A DNA stretch of 64,000 bases, taken from positions 1-64,000 of the forward strand of contig NZ_BMOY01000003.1 in assembly GCF_014647315.1 (NCBI RefSeq), written 5' to 3'. Below the pieces are notes generated by a model. The model was not told where the DNA came from, made no database searches, and saw nothing but the letters and a program-made list of their open reading frames with translations. Below are positions 1 to 7,544 of the stretch, piece by piece. The translations under genes were made by a program, and so were the position numbers. Each line of letters opens with the position of its first letter. Within the stretch, counting starts at the first letter, position 1. The stretch comes from Paenalicyclobacillus cellulosilyticus (GTDB taxonomy: Bacteria > Bacillota > Bacilli > Alicyclobacillales > Alicyclobacillaceae).

Positions 1-1
1 T

Positions 2-142
2 TGGAATGCGCCACAATTCCAGGTGACAATGACGGTTGGAAAAACGCCGTCAAATAAAGCGAGCGTGGACATTTTAAAAATTCATCAACCCGAGGATCTG
101 TTTGAGCGTTTGGCATCGATACCATCCTTTTCACGATGGTGA
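2..142 (+). CDS. possible C-terminal end of a gene cut by the left edge
   Basis: One frame stays open from the left edge to a TGA at 140-142, giving about 46 residues that end in SFSRW. It would converge on sfsA, whose stop lies at 157. The third codon positions are AT-rich compared with the neighbouring genes. I recognise no family in so short a piece, and a chance open frame is possible. Confidence 0.22.
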   Translation, partial: WNAPQFQVTMTVGKTPSNKASVDILKIHQPEDLFERLASIPSFSRW

Positions 143-156
143 TGGAGCGTGAATAC

Positions 157-852
157 TTAAAAGTAAACCGGTACGAAGGCGTTCCATGTCACGCGGTCGG
201 GGTTGACCAAACAATTGAACGCGCAGACCTGTACGCCCTGCGCCACCGCACGGTACAGTGCCTCGGCAAATACTGGGTCTTGCGCCTGATTCGGACGAAA
301 CGCGTGCGCATCGGATCGCTGGATGACAAAGATGACCCAGCCAGCGTACCCGCTCCGGACGGCCTTTGCCAGTTCCTCCATGTGCTTGCTTCCTCGTGCG
401 GTCGGTGCATCGGGAAACATCGCCACGCCGTCTTCCACCAAGGTCACACCTTTCACCTCGATGAACCCGCGGAAGCCGTCTGCCTCATAATAGAAATCAA
501 AGCGCGATTGTGCGAAACGGACCTCCTGGCGCAGCACCTGCAGCGGCGGCCATTCCGGCATGGCTGCTGCTGCGAGCGCCTCTGCCGTCACCTGATTCGG
601 CATGTGGGAATCCACATTGACCCAGACTTTGCCTGTGTGAACCGCCACCAACGAGTAGCGTGTGCGGCGATGAGCTCCTGTCCTGGCCATAAGTGCCACC
701 TGTGCGCCCGGTACCAGCAGTTCCCGCAACCGGCCCGTATTTTGAATGTGAATTCGCTCCACGTGGTCGTCCAACCATACTTGGCCGGCGAAGCGGTTCA
801 ATCGCTGCTGCCAGCGCGCGAAGACGATCCGGGATGGATAGCTCACCCACAT
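157..852 (-). CDS. sfsA: SfsA family DNA/RNA nuclease
   Basis: The 231-residue product has the usual length of SfsA, named as a sugar fermentation stimulation protein and now regarded as a nucleic-acid-binding nuclease of the PD-(D/E)XK type. Visible family hallmarks are NTGRLRELLVPGA near residues 38-50, the VWVNVDSHMPN stretch near 77-87, and the nuclease core RFDFYYEADGF followed by FIEVKGVTLV (EVK near 132-134), then ARGSKHMEEL. The ATG lies at 850-852. The gene stands alone on the minus strand. A decayed relative lies at 7175-7488. Family assignment is firm; the biological role is poorly defined. Confidence 0.92.
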   Translation of the reverse strand: MWVSYPSRIVFARWQQRLNRFAGQVWLDDHVERIHIQNTGRLRELLVPGAQVALMARTGAHRRTRYSLVAVHTGKVWVNVDSHMPNQVTAEALAAAAMPEWPPLQVLRQEVRFAQSRFDFYYEADGFRGFIEVKGVTLVEDGVAMFPDAPTARGSKHMEELAKAVRSGYAGWVIFVIQRSDAHAFRPNQAQDPVFAEALYRAVAQGVQVCAFNCLVNPDRVTWNAFVPVYF

Positions 853-888
853 GACAGATCACCGTGTGAACGCTGGACCGTGGTATGA

Positions 889-1039
889 TTGCGTTTCTGT
901 CCATTACATCATAAAATCTTAATATCAAAATGTATTATATCTTACCTGGACTCGGCAGGGAATGTGTTGCCGAGACGGTGTCAAGGTTGGCCCTGAACGC
1001 ACGAACGTATGCGTTGACCGCTTGGCGTAGGTGAACGAA
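889..1039. other. AT-rich intergenic region upstream of the mercury locus
   Basis: The gap between divergent sfsA and the ArsR-type gene holds a markedly AT-rich patch (about 905-943) containing TATTAT- and TATATC-like hexamers. It probably carries the promoter and operator of the mercury locus. I cannot fix a -35/-10 pair with confidence. Confidence 0.4.
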
Positions 1040-1369
1040 ATGTCTGGCATGTTGTTGACCCGGAATGCAACGGAAATCCACGCGAAGTTCTTTCATGGAC
1101 TCGCGAATCCGACGCGGTTGAAGATGGTGGAGCTCCTGTTGCAAGGTGAAAAAACAGTCAGTCAATTGGTCGAAGAGACGGGGGCGTCGCAAAGCCAGGT
1201 TTCGAACCAGTTGGCATGTCTCAAATGGTGCGGGTATGTGACATCGCGCCAAGAGGGAAGGTTCGTTTGGTACAAGGTGTCGGACGAACGCATTCGCATG
1301 CTGCTTGAGTTGGCGCGTGCCATCGTGGCGGATCACGCGGATCGCATCCGGACGTGTACCAGACTGTGA
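1040..1369 (+). CDS. ArsR/SmtB family metal-responsive repressor
   Basis: A 109-residue winged-helix regulator (starting at ATG 1040; a GTG at 1031 is also in frame). The core GLANPTRLKMVELLLQG is followed by the recognition helix ETGASQSQVSNQLACLKWCGYV and the wing EGRFVWYKVSD. Two cysteines in CLKWC on the recognition helix recall CmtR-like thiol metal sensors of this family. The gene sits about 100 bp upstream of merA on the same strand, so a role as mercury-sensing repressor of merA is inferred. An AGGTGA Shine-Dalgarno-like sequence precedes the ATG. Confidence 0.85.
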   Translation: MSGMLLTRNATEIHAKFFHGLANPTRLKMVELLLQGEKTVSQLVEETGASQSQVSNQLACLKWCGYVTSRQEGRFVWYKVSDERIRMLLELARAIVADHADRIRTCTRL

Positions 1370-1884
1370 TGGCCATGTCCAAACTGTGATGGTCACGGTT
1401 TTTCGACGGCGTGCCAGTGATGGGCCATGATGAGCGAGGTGCTGCAGGGGTGGAAGCTGCGGGCAACAACCGGATGCGACTTGTCGTCGAGGGCATGTCA
1501 TGCTCGGACTGTGAACGCGACGGGAATAATGTTGACCTGTTGATCATCGGGTCTGGTGGAGCGGCGTTCGCGGCGGCCATTCAGGCGGTGTCATACGGTG
1601 CGAAGGTGGCCATGGTGGAACGAGGGACAATAGGCGGAACGTGCGTCAACATTGGCTGTGTTCCGTCCAAGACGTTGCTGCGCGCCGGTGAAATCAACCA
1701 CTTGGCGATCCGCCATCCGTTCCAGGGACTCACGACCAGCGCGGGACCTGTCGAACTGGGACAGCTCGTGGATCAAAAACGTGAGCTGGTCGAGCGTCTG
1801 CGCCAACAAAAGTACGTGGATCTTCTGGATGAGTATGGAATCTCGTTGCTGCGCGGCGAAGCTCGGTTTCAGGATGAACGAACG

Positions 1885-1890
1885 GTGGAA
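1885..1890. repeat. target site duplication, left copy (GTGGAA)
   Basis: The hexamer GTGGAA lies immediately outside the left terminal inverted repeat of the IS and recurs at 3847-3852 just outside the right one. It encodes part of merA; keeping a single copy restores the merA frame. Confidence 0.9.
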
Positions 1891-3846
1891 CCCACATTTC
1901 GCGCCTATTTTTGGGCGCGCGCATATTTTTGACAGGAAATTTGCCAGCCGGTATGGAATTCAGTAGCTCGTTGCACCTTGGACCAGGAGGATTTCCAGTT
2001 GCTCGGGGGCATTCGTACGTTTGTCATGGGACCCGCGCCTGTCCTCGCACGCCTCATCGATGAGTTGGGATGGGTGGAGATCATTGACCAGGCAGTGGGG
2101 CGTTCTGACTATAAACTGTCTGTCGGTTTGCGCACAAAGGCGTTACTCATCAACGTGGGCACCGACCGGGAAGCTCTCTATCGCGTGGAGGAGTTTTACG
2201 CGAAACGCGATACGGAGGTATTGCTGGGGGAGGGCGTTTCCGCCGAGGATCTCAACGATGACGCCCTAGCTCGCGCCCTGGACATTCTCTACCAAACCGG
2301 GGTCGAGGGGTTATACACCACCATCGCCTTGCAGACGCTGCGAAAACTGCGGGTGATAGACGAAGCCGATGACCTCATTCCCATTCATGCGGATACCACC
2401 TCACTATCGGTCACGGGCGAGTATCCGGATCAGACTGAGTTTCGCATTGACCGCGGTTTTTCGAAGGATCACAGGCCGGACCTGAAGCAAATCGTCTTCG
2501 GGCTGTGCACCGTGCGAGGCTTGGGCCTGTGTGCGAATGTGAATCCGGGGAACCTGGACGACCATACGTGGAACTTCGAGAACATCCAGCAATTGATGGG
2601 GCAACTGGACGATGCGACACGCCATAGAGGCGTGTACATTGCTGACGCCGCGTTGGTGACAAAAGAGAACCTGGAACTTTTGGCGGAGGAAAGGATTCAC
2701 TTCATCTCTCGTTTGCCGGGGACATACAAGCTGACCGACCAACTCAAGCGTGCCGCATGGGAGAAGGAAGACAGCTGGCAGGAAGTCGGTCGTCTGGCAG
2801 AAGCCGAGGATGGGGCGAGCTACAAGATTCAATCCTTCCGCCGCATGCTGTACGGACGAACGTACCGGTTCGTGGTGGTCCGCTCCTCGAGCTTGGACGC
2901 GCGCAAGGAACGCAAACTCGAAGGTGTCCTGGAACGTGAAAAGAGCGAACTGCAAAAGGCCGCCAGGAACCTGAGCAAGCATGTCTTCCGTTGTGAGCAG
3001 GATGCGCAAGCAGCGGTGCAGGCGTTTGTTCACCAATACCGGGGCGTCTTGCACCGCTTGGCGACGAGCGTACGAGCTGAACAGATTCAGGAAAAGCGAA
3101 CGCGCCGCGGGCGACCGCGCAAAGACGAACCGGCGCCGCCTGTGCGGACGCAGTACCGCGTGGATGTAGAGATTCTCCCGCCAACAGAAGAGAGCGTACA
3201 GATGTGGCGAGAGAAGGAAGCCACGTTCGTGCTCATCACAGATATACGCGATGACCAGCGCGTGCCTGACGCGCAGATACTGCGGCTGTACAAGGAGCAG
3301 CATGAAGTCGAGACGCGCTTTCGGTACCTGAAAAGCCCCTACCACGTGGGGCCTATCTTCCTGCACAAACCAACTCGCGTCAAGGCATTCGGATTCGTGA
3401 TGCTGCTGTCCCTGCTGCTGTACAGTGTGCTGGAGTACCTGATTCGGGAACGGATGAAACAGGAGACGGATCCGCTCATTCTACCCGGGCAACGCAAGAG
3501 CTTTCGCCCCACGGGGTTATCGATTCTCGAGATGCTGGACGAGATGACCACAGCCCACGTTCAGGTAGGAGACGTGTGGCATCGGACAGCGGTGGCTCCG
3601 CATAACCCCCAGATAGAACGAGTACTGAAACTGCTGGGCATGGACCTGAGCATCTACACAGAGGTGCAAAACATCGCCTGATGCGCGTTTACCTTGGCAT
3701 GCGTGTGATTTCCAGATGTGAGCAGAACTTGGAAAGATCGCGCTTTCATTTCACGATCATTTCCATCTGCTCGCACCTCCGCGGAAGTGCCCCACAAAGT
3801 CGACGAGTTTCCAGTTCATCGGAAAGAACTGGGTGCGAAATGTGGG
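1891..3846 (+). mobile_element. IS1634-like insertion sequence, complete
   Basis: The element is 1,956 bp long. Its ends are perfect 12-bp inverted repeats, CCCACATTTCGC at 1891-1902 and GCGAAATGTGGG at 3835-3846, extending to about 15 bp with one mismatch. It carries one transposase gene and is bounded by a 6-bp direct repeat (GTGGAA). The size, the DDE transposase with a long insertion and the 5-6-bp duplication fit the IS1634 family (IS4 superfamily). Both ends and the transposase frame are intact, so it may still be mobile. Confidence 0.9.
1978..3681 (+). CDS. IS1634-like DDE transposase
   Basis: A 567-residue transposase starting at TTG 1978, the only usual start codon early in the frame. 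Candidate catalytic acidic residues are the D in IHADTTSLS (about residue 138), the D in GVYIADAALVT (about 222) and the E in YKEQHEVETRFRYLK (about 445), the last matching the Y-(2)-R-(3)-E-(6)-K signature zone of IS4-type enzymes. A charged, probably coiled stretch and a basic KRTRRGRPRK segment lie between them. The frame has no interruption. The gene fills the IS that splits merA. Confidence 0.92.
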   Translation: MDQEDFQLLGGIRTFVMGPAPVLARLIDELGWVEIIDQAVGRSDYKLSVGLRTKALLINVGTDREALYRVEEFYAKRDTEVLLGEGVSAEDLNDDALARALDILYQTGVEGLYTTIALQTLRKLRVIDEADDLIPIHADTTSLSVTGEYPDQTEFRIDRGFSKDHRPDLKQIVFGLCTVRGLGLCANVNPGNLDDHTWNFENIQQLMGQLDDATRHRGVYIADAALVTKENLELLAEERIHFISRLPGTYKLTDQLKRAAWEKEDSWQEVGRLAEAEDGASYKIQSFRRMLYGRTYRFVVVRSSSLDARKERKLEGVLEREKSELQKAARNLSKHVFRCEQDAQAAVQAFVHQYRGVLHRLATSVRAEQIQEKRTRRGRPRKDEPAPPVRTQYRVDVEILPPTEESVQMWREKEATFVLITDIRDDQRVPDAQILRLYKEQHEVETRFRYLKSPYHVGPIFLHKPTRVKAFGFVMLLSLLLYSVLEYLIRERMKQETDPLILPGQRKSFRPTGLSILEMLDEMTTAHVQVGDVWHRTAVAPHNPQIERVLKLLGMDLSIYTEVQNIA

Positions 3847-3852
3847 GTGGAA
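3847..3852. repeat. target site duplication, right copy (GTGGAA)
   Basis: Second copy of the 6-bp duplication flanking the IS, followed directly by the continuation of the merA frame (GTG AAC GGG...). Confidence 0.9.
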
Positions 3853-4952
3853 GTGAACGGGCGGCGGATTTCGGCGCGTTATTTTTTGATCGCCACGGGA
3901 GCCGTTCCGGATGTTCCGGACATTCCCGGCCTGCGGGAAGTGGATTACCTGGTGAGCACGACGGCCCTGGAACTGCGTGCGGTGCCAAAACGGCTTGCGG
4001 TGTTGGGTGCGGGTTACATCGCCTTGGAGCTTGGACAGATGTTTCACAACCTGGGTTCCGAAGTCATCCTCATGCAACGAGGCCGACGGGTTCTCAAATC
4101 GTACGATCCGGAGGTATCCGAGGCCATCACGCGGGCGTTGACGAAACAAGGGATGACCATCGTGACCGGAGCCACGTTCCATCGGGTGGAACAGCAGGGA
4201 GACGTCAAACGGGTCTGCATCACCGTGGACGGCCAGGAGCGCGTCATCGAAGCAGACGCTTTGCTCGTGGCGGCCGGACGCAAGCCGAATACGGAGAACT
4301 TGAACCTGCACGCGGCGAACGTGCAAGTGGGTCCACGCGGCGAGGTGGTGGTGGATGAACATTTGCGAACCACGAATCCACGCGTGTATGCCGCAGGGGA
4401 CGTGACGATGGGACCGCAGTTCGTCTACGTGGCGGCATATGAGGGCTGGTTGGTCGCCGAAAATACGGTGGGAGGGGCCATGAAAAAGGTGGATTTGACC
4501 ACAGTCCCGGCGGTGATCTTCACTCATCCTGCGGTCGCCACGGTCGGCCTGACGGAAGCGCAGGCGAGACGTGCCGGATATGACGTGCGGACTTCCGTGC
4601 TCCCGCTCGATACGGTGCCGAGGGCTTTGGTCAATCGGGAGACGGACGGGATGTTCAAACTGGTGGCCGACGCTGCAACGCGGAGGTTGCTTGGGGCGCA
4701 TGTGGTCGCGGACAACGCAGGGGATGTGATATACGCGGCACAACTGGCCATCCAATTTGGTCTCACGGTGGAGGACCTGCGTTCGTCTCTGGCTCCGTAT
4801 TTGACGATGGCCGAAGGGCTTAAGTTGGCGGCGCTCACGTTTGACAAGGATGTGTCCAAACTGTCATGCTGTGCAGGGTGAACGCTTATCATCATGTTGT
4901 GCCCGATGCGGCCGGGTGATCCCTGGGTGCGGCCGTGATCGCGCGGCAAGTT

Positions 4953-5504
4953 TCAAAAATGCCGCTCGAGCAGCATGCCGACCTGCTCCGCCATGTAGGC
5001 TGGTGGGTGTGGCATGCCACTTGTGATCCACCACTCCACGACACCGACGTAGGCGGTCGCCACAAAACGAAGCATGACCTCTTGATCAATCCGCGGATCG
5101 CCTCCGCCTTCCTTGGTTAGCTCTGCCCGGAACGACTCGATGAGATACGACAAGAAGCGTGCCCGGAAGGACGGGGCCGCTTTACTGGCCAGCATCGTGG
5201 AGAAAAACCTGTGATGCTGCTCGAAGTACTCGAAGAAAACGCGCGTCGCCTCAATCCAGTCGAGGTCACACGCCCACTCGGCGATGCTGCGCATCTCTTC
5301 AATATGTTCCTCGATGAGTTTATCCAGCAGATCAAACTTATCTGCGTAGTGGAGATAGATGGTGCCTCGGTTCACGTTGGCTCTGTCCGCGATGTCCTGA
5401 ACGGTGATGTCGTCAAAGCTTTTCTCTGACATCAGCTCCAGCACTGCCTGTTTGATAGCTTCTCGAGACTTCAGCACCCTTCGGTCCACTTTGGGTTTGT
5501 CCAT
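4953..5504 (-). CDS. TetR/AcrR family transcriptional regulator
   Basis: A 183-residue repressor, starting at ATG 5504 (MDKPKVDRR); the frame is open further upstream but an inverted repeat lies there. The N-terminal helix-turn-helix is clear: ITVQDIADRANVNRGTIYLHYADKFDLLDKLI (about residues 33-64). The rest is a helical ligand or dimer domain with the WWITSGM stretch typical of many TetR proteins near the end. It is divergent from the DUF2255 and carboxymuconolactone-decarboxylase-like genes, so local control of these is plausible. Ligand unknown. Confidence 0.9.
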   Translation of the reverse strand: MDKPKVDRRVLKSREAIKQAVLELMSEKSFDDITVQDIADRANVNRGTIYLHYADKFDLLDKLIEEHIEEMRSIAEWACDLDWIEATRVFFEYFEQHHRFFSTMLASKAAPSFRARFLSYLIESFRAELTKEGGGDPRIDQEVMLRFVATAYVGVVEWWITSGMPHPPAYMAEQVGMLLERHF

Positions 5505-5533
5505 TTGACGACACCGGCTTTCCTTTTGTGATT

Positions 5534-5560
5534 CTCGACAAAGTATCATCAAACGTCGAG
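5534..5560. promoter_or_regulatory. candidate TetR operator
   Basis: CTCGAC (5534-5539) and GTCGAG (5555-5560) form an inverted repeat just upstream of the tetR start, in the divergent intergenic region. TetR-family proteins commonly bind such palindromes next to their own gene. The 15-bp gap between arms is longer than usual, so this is tentative. Confidence 0.35.
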
Positions 5561-5698
5561 TATTGAACGGAAAAAGCAAAATGAACGATTGCGCATCCCG
5601 CGCAACTGCCTATGATTATATATGCATCTGTCGATTAAGCGATCAACGATGAAATTCCTCGGTGTCTGTATTCGAGTCGGAGAGAAGGAGGACGACGC

Positions 5699-6082
5699 AT
5701 GGCCGCTTGGTCTGAGGAGGAATTGCGCAGAATTTCCGAGGCGGACGACCTGCATGTGTCACCATTCCGGGAGGATGGGATCACCTACGGGACGCCGACC
5801 TGGGTGTGGTGCGTGGTCGTCGGTGACGCCGTCTACGCCCGGGCCTACAACGGTAAGGCGTCCCGTTGGTACCAGGCCGCCGTACGGCAGGGGGCGGGCC
5901 GCGTGACGGTCGCCGGCATGACGAAAGAAGTCACGTTTGAGCCGGTTGACGGGCCGATTCAGGACCACATCGACGACGCGTACCGGGCTAAGTACCGCGG
6001 CAGCCCGTATCTGGCGCCGATGATCGGCCCGCGAGCCCGCGCCGCCACCGTCAAGATCATGCCGCGCGATACCACGGATTGA
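5699..6082 (+). CDS. DUF2255 family protein
   Basis: A 127-residue protein with the features I associate with DUF2255: an N-terminal WSEEELRRISEADDLHVSPFREDG, the strand TPTWVWCVVVGDAVYARAYNG, then SRWYQAAVRQGAGRVTVAG and a C-terminal DDAYRAKYRGSPYLAPMIG. The last motif resembles flavin-binding split-barrel (nitroreductase/F420-like) proteins. A strong AAGGAGG Shine-Dalgarno site precedes the ATG at 5699. It is followed by the carboxymuconolactone-decarboxylase-like gene about 70 bp away and is divergent from tetR. No reaction can be assigned. Confidence 0.8.
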   Translation: MAAWSEEELRRISEADDLHVSPFREDGITYGTPTWVWCVVVGDAVYARAYNGKASRWYQAAVRQGAGRVTVAGMTKEVTFEPVDGPIQDHIDDAYRAKYRGSPYLAPMIGPRARAATVKIMPRDTTD

Positions 6083-6149
6083 TGCTGCATGGCACGGGCG
6101 CTTGGCGCCTGATCATGCCCGGCTCGCATGGGGATGGGGAGGCCACGCG

Positions 6150-6905
6150 ATGAATCGGATCGAACGCAGCGAAGAGAAGTACAGGCAACTTTTTGGCGAC
6201 ATCACACCTGCGGCCTATGCCACCGATCCGGAGTTTCAAGACATCTTGAGCCGATTCATCTTCGGAGAAGTCTTTTACCACGGGTCGCTCAGCGACAAGG
6301 AGCGAGAGCTCGTCACGCTTGTGGTTCTGGCCACCAACCAGACCCTACCTCAACTTCGGGCGCATGTTCATGCCGCGTTGAACCTGGGGCTGTCGCCGGT
6401 GGAAATTCGGGAGGCGGTGTACCAGTGTGCGCCGTACATCGGCTTTCCCAAGACGCTCAACGCGATCGCGGAGATGAATGAGGTGTTTCGGGAGCGCGGC
6501 ATGGCTTTGCCATTGGAGAATCAGTCGCGGGTGGACGAGAACACGCGGTTCGACCGGGGACTTGCCGTACAGACGGAAATCTTCGGGGACGTCGTCCCGA
6601 GGATGCGCGCGGCCGCGCCCCCGAGCGAGCGTCACATCCAAGATTTCCTGTCCGCCTTCTGCTTTGGCGACTTTTACACGCGCGGCGGTCTTGACCTGAG
6701 AACGCGGGAACTGCTGACGTTCTGCATCGTCAGCTGCCTCGGTGGCTGCGAAAGCCAAGTCAAAGCACATGTGCAGGGCAACCTGAACGTAGGCAATGAC
6801 AAGGAAACCTTGATTGCTGCCCTCACCCATTGCCTGCCGTACATGGGTTTTCCACGGACGCTGAACGCCCTGCGGTGCATCCAGGAAGTGACGGTGGACG
6901 ACTAG
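6150..6905 (+). CDS. tandem carboxymuconolactone decarboxylase (CMD) domain protein
   Basis: A 251-residue protein built of two CMD/AhpD-like helical domains, about residues 20-115 and 145-245; each carries a GFPKTLNA or GFPRTLNA motif. The second domain keeps cysteines near the usual active-site position (CLGGCESQVKAHV), whereas the first has none there (TNQTLPQLRAHV). This suggests one active and one structural domain. ATG 6150 follows a GGGGAGG ribosome site. Some relatives act as peroxidases, others as 4-carboxymuconolactone decarboxylases; the substrate here is unknown. Probably co-transcribed with the DUF2255 gene. Confidence 0.85.
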   Translation: MNRIERSEEKYRQLFGDITPAAYATDPEFQDILSRFIFGEVFYHGSLSDKERELVTLVVLATNQTLPQLRAHVHAALNLGLSPVEIREAVYQCAPYIGFPKTLNAIAEMNEVFRERGMALPLENQSRVDENTRFDRGLAVQTEIFGDVVPRMRAAAPPSERHIQDFLSAFCFGDFYTRGGLDLRTRELLTFCIVSCLGGCESQVKAHVQGNLNVGNDKETLIAALTHCLPYMGFPRTLNALRCIQEVTVDD

Positions 6906-7087
6906 GACATCTGCATCGTTCATGGGCCAAGCTCTCACCCGCCGAGGCGCGAGGTGACGACGGTGGCGACGTGGTCCATTGATGGGCACGTCCATCGGCG
7001 TTAACGCGGCCATCGTGCCCCTCGTCGTGAGGTGGGCGCCATTGTATGCGCGGATCGCCGAGAGGTCCTTTCGGTGGGTCGATCGCG

Positions 7088-7157
7088 GTGTGGTCGAGGC
7101 GGTGTGGTCGAGGCGGTGTGGTCGAGGCGGTGTGGTCGAGGCGGTGTGGTCGAGGCG
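7088..7157. repeat. five tandem copies of a 14-bp unit (GTGTGGTCGAGGCG)
   Basis: Five perfect head-to-tail copies fill 7088-7157, with a partial unit after. The unit length is not a multiple of three and no gene covers the array. It lies at the eroded 3' side of the sfsA-like relic. Probably a slippage-prone minisatellite. Confidence 0.92.
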
Positions 7158-7174
7158 GTGCAGGCGCTGAGCGT

Positions 7175-7488
7175 TTCCACTTGGCAGATCATCTTTGCCA
7201 CTCCATGGAGGATTCGCAACGGCGGGAATGGGGGCAACTTCGCGATTGTAAGGGCTTGGGCTATGAGCCGGTTGGGCGCTTGCGAATCCACATTGACCCA
7301 TTCCGCCGCTGTGCGCACGGCCACCAGTGAGCAGCGTGTCGTCCGATCCGCCCCTTCCCCCGCCTCCAATGCCACCTATGCGCCTGGTACCAGCAACTTC
7401 CGCAACCAGCCAGTGTTCTTGACCTGGACCCACTCCATGCGACCATCGAGGAGCACGTGGCCAGCAAACCGGTTTAGCCGTTCCAGCC
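7175..7488 (-). pseudogene. decayed sfsA-like gene fragment
   Basis: Read on the minus strand from 7488, the frame gives WLERLNRFAGHVLLDG, then VKNTGWLRKLLVPGA, a TAG stop (7378-7376), then VALEAGEGADRTTRCSLVAV, WVNVDSQAPNR and LPPFPPLRILHGV. Each block aligns with the intact SfsA at 157-852, where the stop corresponds to a glutamine codon. The start region and the whole catalytic C-terminal half (including the EVK motif) are missing, and a 14-bp tandem repeat follows. The sequence is clearly diverged from the intact gene, so this is an old paralogue or acquired copy. Confidence 0.82.
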
Positions 7489-7544
7489 ATGACAGTGAAC
7501 CTGCAGGGGTTCACACTAAAACTGAAATGCTTCCCCTTGAAATT

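Larger units (their letters stand above)
1474..4881 (+). pseudogene. merA: mercuric reductase merA, interrupted by an insertion sequence
   Basis: MerA is a cytosolic flavoprotein that reduces Hg(II) to Hg(0) with NADPH. The gene is in two pieces. Bases 1474-1890 encode the FAD-binding GSGGAAF and the redox pair in [13 protein letters not shown]. Bases 3853-4881 encode the NAD-binding and dimerisation domains and the Hg-binding end SKLSCCAG. An IS (1891-3846) with a 6-bp target duplication lies between them. Joining 1890 to 3853 gives 482 uninterrupted codons (...ERTVE/VNGRR...), so the break is a single clean insertion. The N-terminal metal-binding domain is reduced to a stub, GMSCSDCE, followed almost at once by the catalytic core. 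The start at ATG 1474 is tentative. As it stands the locus should not make active enzyme. Confidence 0.93.

Noticed and set aside
7088-7157. Tandem repeat considered as a CRISPR array
   Set aside because: Units are only 14 bp, directly contiguous and without spacers; no cas gene is present.
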